Below are positions 59,701-64,000 of a stretch of 64,000 bases of DNA, one piece after another. Where the stretch lies: positions 372,001 to 436,000 of the forward strand of contig JAQYUZ010000002.1 of assembly GCA_033819885.1 (NCBI GenBank). Direction: 5' to 3'. The stretch comes from Microbotryomycetes sp. JL201. Its lineage: Eukaryota; Basidiomycota; Microbotryomycetes. The notes below the pieces were generated by a model. That model was given only the letters and a program-made list of their open reading frames with translations, was not told the DNA's origin and searched no databases. A program made the translations under genes and the position numbers. Position 1 is the stretch's first letter. Every line of letters starts with the position of its first letter.

Positions 59701-60883
59701 TGACAGCCATGTCCTCTGGCCGCAAAGCCCAGCTAAACATGCGATTGTGGATCGCATTGCGCTTCTGCTCCGCAGCATGTTTCTTGCGCTCCTGTGTCTT
59801 CTCTTTCTCTTTTGCTCTTGCGTCTTTCGCAACACCCGTTCGCCTTTGCGTGATCGTTGAAGACGACCACTCACCGCCGAGCAAGTTCGGACTAAGCGAA
59901 GGTGAAGTTAAGGCTGGAGACGATGGCACTGGCGAGCGTTTAACAGCCGTCGGAAGGTCTTCTTTAAGCGAAGTTGCAGATGCTTTGCGCACGAGACCAG
60001 TCGCAAGCCGGCCGATCGGGTCGGTAAACGCCGCTAGGCGAGGCGAAGACGGTGCACGGTCCATCGGAGTCGCCGACAGGTGCGGACTGTTGGGGGACAG
60101 CAGCGATGGGGAGTGCGGTGCGAATGTTGGCGAAGGCAGTGTACTGCCTGGCGGCAGCAAAGGTGATGGCGGCAACGGTGTTGCCACAGCGTCCGCAAAC
60201 GACCGTTTAGAATGAGTAGGCAACCCGGCAGAGCTCAGACCCATGTCGATATTGAGTCCTTGGATAGAATCATTTGAAGGAGGCTTTGTGATGATGAATG
60301 ACGGTCTCTTTTTAATCCGGTTCGAGGTATCTTCAGGGTGACAGATGCGGTGAGTATCCATTTCTGCACTGCGAGTCGAGAACTCACTTGTTCCCGGGGA
60401 CGATTTGATCTGGGGCACGCTCAAGTTGACGCTGTTGCCGTCTGCGTCCGACCAGGGCGAGCCGACGCCCGAGATGCCCAGGTCAAAGGCGACATCCGCT
60501 GCGAACCTTGGACTGGTTGGAGCCGAGTTTGGCAGACTGGCATCATGGAAGATTTGGGAGGCTGACTGCGTATACGAGGATGAGGTTGAGGAAGACGATG
60601 ACGACGAGCGCTGCATGGCTGGTGACAAAGTCGTTGGCGACGGTGGCAAAGTCGAGAAACCAGGCGCGTCTCCGTCCGGAGATCCGAGATACGGCGACGC
60701 GTACACTGACGCGGGCGAGCTTGGCGAGGGTGGCGCGTGCACGTGAATGCTGAGCGGTTGCGCGTTCTGTGGTGCGTGCATGGCGTTTGGGCTGCGCAAC
60801 GTCAAGGCTGAGCGGCGACGCGTACGCGTGTGCTTGTCACCGCCGCCTTCGAGGTCGACACTCGGTTTGGTGGCGTGGACCAT
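56754..60883 (-). CDS. Type II membrane protein, glycosyltransferase-like plus alginate-lyase-like
   Basis: Exons (complement) are 60388-60883, 58670-60330 and 56754-58607 (1336 aa). The first about 430 residues are cytosolic, Ser/Pro-rich low complexity. One membrane helix follows (SIFMFGILMTVLIVCFSTQ). The lumenal or extracellular part has a block VLYRILGNDLPPRHSAGQTL, then VDKYFVLNRIADQGMVNAII and NNNGGRNFALHHGR, with WILPLDGNSFLT, a layout seen in fungal and bacterial proteins with a nucleotide-sugar-type fold. The C-terminal 450 residues resemble the alpha-helical alginate lyase or chondroitin lyase fold (FSADRLWHFDMDALAYFKTQ; LEWRL-type repeats are weak). A cell-wall or capsule polysaccharide role is an inference. 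Start is the ATG at 60883. Confidence 0.68.
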
Positions 60884-61586
60884 CTTAGTCGCGCGTTTGC
60901 TGAAACGGCCAGTCGTCACGAGTCGCGTATAGAACTGTCAGAGTCGCGAGTGGGCGCACGCGCCTCGACGTGCCGCTGATCTTTTTGGAATGGGCAAAGG
61001 TATAAACGAGGGGCGCGCCTGCACTGCAGGCTGGTCAAGGGACAGCGCGGACCGCAGCGAGCCTGCACTCGGTTTTCACGCGGCGGCGAGGGGATGTGGA
61101 GGAGAGCGAGTCGGTTGTGCGCTCGGACCGCTTTGACATTCCCTTCGTGCATGCGAACAAGGCTTCGAACGCTCAAGACGAGCAGCTGGCATTTGTCGGA
61201 GAAGCTTCAAGCTACAAGCTATCCATAGCCATTTTTGCGAATAAAGATAGCTTTGTTCGGCCGACTGGCGTGCTCCCGCGCCACGAGCTCCAGAAATGAC
61301 GGATCATTCAGCCGTCCCGCGTCGCATCAGTCAGGCTGCTCGTGCTTTGAATTTTTGTACAACAGACAGATTGACGTGACACGAATTCAGTTTCCTGCGA
61401 TCAACGTTCAGACCTCTGTCGTCTCCCTCTCGATGCAAGGCGTTCGGCGTTCTTTTCTTTCCGGAATCTGCGCGCTGTTCCGCCTCTGTGCCCATTCTCT
61501 CTCGCATCAGCAGGACAGCGTTCCGCTTCCTCTGTCCGCTGCCCCAGTCGCCACAGCCACTGCGGTTCGTTCTGCGGACCAAGAGG
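60884..61586. other. Intergenic stretch upstream of the large membrane protein
   Basis: About 700 bp. A plus-strand frame of 67 codons (61096-61299) has no recognisable motif. It probably holds the promoter of the gene to the left and the 3' end of the gene to the right. Confidence 0.4.
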
Positions 61587-62751
61587 GCTACCACCTATAA
61601 GAGTGACAAAAAGCTGAGATATCGCTGCTCCGCGTGCGCGTCAGCACTTACGGGCAAACCGGTAAACTTTGAATCCGAGCGCGAAATGGACAACGAGCAA
61701 GAGTGCACCTGCGGCAGGCACCATCCATGACCGATTGAACCTCGATGCACACGCTTCGATGTCGAGCGAGCGATGATTCCTCAAGCTATATACATGAAAC
61801 CATTCAGCTTGGGCGACACGTTGCCATGAAGGATCCCGAGCCCACCAAAACTCTACGAACGAAGGTTCATCGCGCAACAAGACGAACAAAAACACGCCTG
61901 CGATGATATAGAGGATGGAAAAGAGCTTTCAAAAAATAACCGAGTCAATTTCTTGTGCTTTGCCGACCGCGCGATCGATACTCAACTAATGCGAGCACGG
62001 CGCAAATTCTCAGGGCCTTTGGATGTAGCGTGCGATCGCCTTCGCTCTTTCTCGTCTCGGTCAGGAGCACGACGACCCCAGTGCTGTAGCGAAATGGGTT
62101 AGATCAGGTGACTACTGTCCTCATGTGGGAGCCTCGGAGACTCGCAAGCTCGGGGCACAGGCCAAAGCACCCAACACCATGATTGCGGCGAGCGCTTGCA
62201 TCGGACTGTGATGGAGATCTGAAGGACGTGGCGGACCAGTGACGTAACCCAAAATGAGAATGTTTGCTGAGTGGAGGTTGCACGTCAAATAATTTCAAGA
62301 GAGGACGGACAAGCACTGATTGCGGCGGGCTGCCAAGGGGCTCCTTACATCCTATGCACAGGAAACCACTGGTGGTAAAATGAGCGACTGCGAACACCGG
62401 AGAGAATCACCATAAGTGCGATGCGGCATCGCTTGCGAGGCGCGAGAATCCGACTGAACTCGTGTCACCACGTCTCAACCTATCGAGTGGATCTCGAGTA
62501 AGGGTTGTGGAACCCCGAGAAAGAGTACGCTGTGATAGTGGCAAGCTGGAGCTCGTGACTGTTGTACGGTCTCGGAGCGTTCGGCGCTCCCCGCCACCCG
62601 AACCGGTGCTCCATTCGTCATCTTGGTCGAGGTCGGAATCGCTGCTCGAGGTACGTGCCAAAGATGGTCTCGAGTCGCTTGTGTGTACCATATCGGACAC
62701 GATCCGTGCTGCAAAGATCCCGAGACCTTTGAACAAGTCCGCGGGACGCAT
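61587..62751 (-). CDS. Multi-pass membrane protein, exon structure not resolved
   Basis: The start is probably the ATG at 62751 (MRPADLFKGLGIFAARIVSD), only 66 bp past the acyl-CoA ligase stop. The first exon encodes a Ser/Thr/Arg-rich cytosolic segment with RTSSSDSDLDQDD and ends near 62415 at a gtgatt donor. Later pieces encode hydrophobic helices (NILILGYVTGPP, QALAAIMVLGALACA, LFSILYIIAGVFLFVLLRD) and a final one (WMVPAAGALLLVVHFALGF). A gtaagt donor at about 61652 leads to a short last exon. The four-helix layout with a Trp/Cys-containing loop before the last helix recalls fungal tetraspanins, but this is weak. Introns between 61900 and 62410 could not be placed with confidence. Confidence 0.45.
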
Positions 62752-62817
62752 CTCCTGGCCGTTTATGGCGAAGCGAATGTACACTCTTACACTCTTGGGA
62801 GGACTTGGACATTGGAA

Positions 62818-64000
62818 TTACAGTTTAGACATCAGTCTCTTGAGCCTATCTCTCAAAAGATGCTTTTGCACTGAATAGCCGATACAACGTGTCAATTCCT
62901 CTTCGTCCCATGCCCAATAGCTTACGGTGCTCACCTTTTCCTGTACTGGTTTTTTCAAGAGCTGGAATGAGCTCGACCCATTCCGGTATCGCGAATGCGG
63001 GCATCTTGCCGCGCGAGAACTGTTTCAACTCTCTCTCAAAATCGACTTGCTTGCCGTGCCACGTAGAACCCTCGCGCAAGACCACAAATGCGTGTGGCCG
63101 CTCGCCCCATTTTTCGTGAGGTCGTGCTACGCAAGCGACTTCAAGTACATCAGGGTGTGCCGACAAAGCAGACTCGATGCTCAGACTCGAGATGTTTTCG
63201 CCGCCAGAAATGATGATATCCTTGCTGCGGTCTGGGGCAGTACCTGATGGTCAGCTCGTGCTGACCAGACAACTAGTGCTCGATCAACAACTCGCCTTGA
63301 ATGGCAAAAGTGCCATCCGGTCTTCTCACAGCCAAGTCACCCGTGTGAAAGTATCCACCCGCGAAAGCCTTTTCCGTCGCCTCCTTGTTGTTCCAGTAAC
63401 CTTTCATGACAAGGTTTCCTCTCATAACTATCTCGCCGACTTCCGTCCCGTCAAAAGAAACTTCTTGCAGGTCACCTTCCTTGACGTTGTGCTCCTCGCC
63501 ATCGGGAACAAGTCGGACGACTCTGATGTCATCGGCCATTCGGAAGGCGTGTCCTTGTCTGGCCTTGTCTTCGTAGTAAGTCGGTGCAGACGGGTCGAGG
63601 AAGTAACCCTGTGTCATCGGACCGTACTGCCGAGAATTCGTGTAAGCTAGGGCGCGCTTCTTACGACAGTATGCTCGAGGCTCACCGTTTCTGTAAGACC
63701 ATAGACGTGCGTGATCTGGAAACCGAGTAGCTCGATTTGTTTGATCAGAGTGGCAGTCGGCGCTGCGCCAGCAACCGTTGTTCGAACAAGTTGCGGTGGG
63801 GCACGGGCCATTTTGTGCGTCGCAATAGACAATTGACTGATGTATGAGCCAAAACGCGTGAGAAACGATTCGCCAAGTCTGTCGATGAAAACTCACACCG
63901 TTGGTGCGCCGCAGTAATGCGTCACCCCTCTCTCCAAAAATGATCTCCATACTTCATTGTAGTCCCCGACTTGTCGAAGACAGAGCTGTGTCGACATTGA
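62818..64000 (-). CDS. Peroxisomal acyl-CoA ligase (AMP-binding), 3' part
   Basis: This is an ANL-superfamily acyl-activating enzyme; its 5' half lies beyond the right edge. Exons (complement) are 63897-64000 (continues), 63686-63836, 63296-63626, 62935-63231 and 62818-62870. Motifs in order: ERGVTHYCGAPTVQL, TVAGAAPTATL, HVYGLTET-YGPMTQGY, GEIVMRGNLVMKGYWNNKEA, FHTGDLAVRRPDG, then DRSKDIIISGGENIS hinge and the C-terminal Lys in EKTSTGKVQK. The protein ends RLMSKL, and the last three residues Ser-Lys-Leu are a canonical PTS1 peroxisome signal. Intron 63232-63295 has a gcgagt donor. The sequence resembles short- and medium-chain plant and fungal acyl-activating enzymes; the exact acid substrate is not readable. 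Confidence 0.88.

Noticed and set aside
61096-61299. 67-codon plus-strand frame
   Set aside because: No motif, no splice context and no match to a small conserved protein I know.

Overview
The window is a compact fungal nuclear segment, almost certainly from a basidiomycete. It is moderately GC-rich. Every multi-exon gene is cut by very short introns, mostly 53-90 nt, with ctgac or ctaac branch sites close to the 3' end. All recognisable proteins are single-copy fungal housekeeping factors. A small-genome Pucciniomycotina lineage (for example something like Mixia) would fit, but that is a guess from intron style and base composition. No rRNA, tRNA, CRISPR array, transposon or virus-like element was seen. 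All exon coordinates were worked out by hand from reading frame, splice signals and family motifs.

Layout. 1-11.5 kb: KRI1 (5' part, minus), CTK3 (plus) and the very large UTP20 (minus). 11.8-15.6 kb: three tandem hotdog-thioesterase paralogues (plus). 15.7-17.6 kb: RBX1 (minus) and IMP2 (plus), head to head with 53 bp between start codons. 19.5-26.6 kb: a BEM2-type RhoGAP with RasGEF-like and PH regions. 27.3-29.6 kb: ribosomal protein eL29 and TVP38. 29.6-36.7 kb: UFE1 (minus), TFC1 and PAP1 (plus). 37-41 kb: an FHA-domain tail-anchored protein and a small secreted protein (minus). 41-46 kb: DRE2, histone H1 and PSF3 (plus). 46.4-51 kb: PKR1 and a 17-exon importin of the KAP120/IPO11 class (minus). 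51.1-55.5 kb: URA4 and a single-pass Ser/Thr-rich membrane protein (plus). 55.6-64 kb: FAP7, a type II membrane protein with a glycosyltransferase-like region and an alginate-lyase-like C-terminus, an unrecognised multi-pass membrane protein, and the 3' part of a peroxisomal acyl-CoA ligase (all minus).

Functionally the genes do not form a pathway cluster, apart from the tandem thioesterases. Themes that recur are ribosome biogenesis (KRI1, UTP20, FAP7, eL29), RNA synthesis and processing (CTK3, TFC1, PAP1), ER/Golgi traffic (UFE1, TVP38, PKR1) and chromatin or replication (H1, PSF3).

The most unusual signal is in the splicing. About 13 of roughly 115 introns I could place need a GC donor (gcaagt, gcgagt and relatives) to keep a conserved protein in frame, against about 1% expected for fungi. 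Three tandem paralogues show GT-to-GC switches at homologous introns. There is also one apparent GA-AG intron inside the P-loop codon run of FAP7, internal micro-exons of 11 nt (RBX1) and 10 nt (IMP2, carrying the catalytic serine), a 5-nt terminal coding exon (eL29), and a possible intron directly after the ATG (BEM2).
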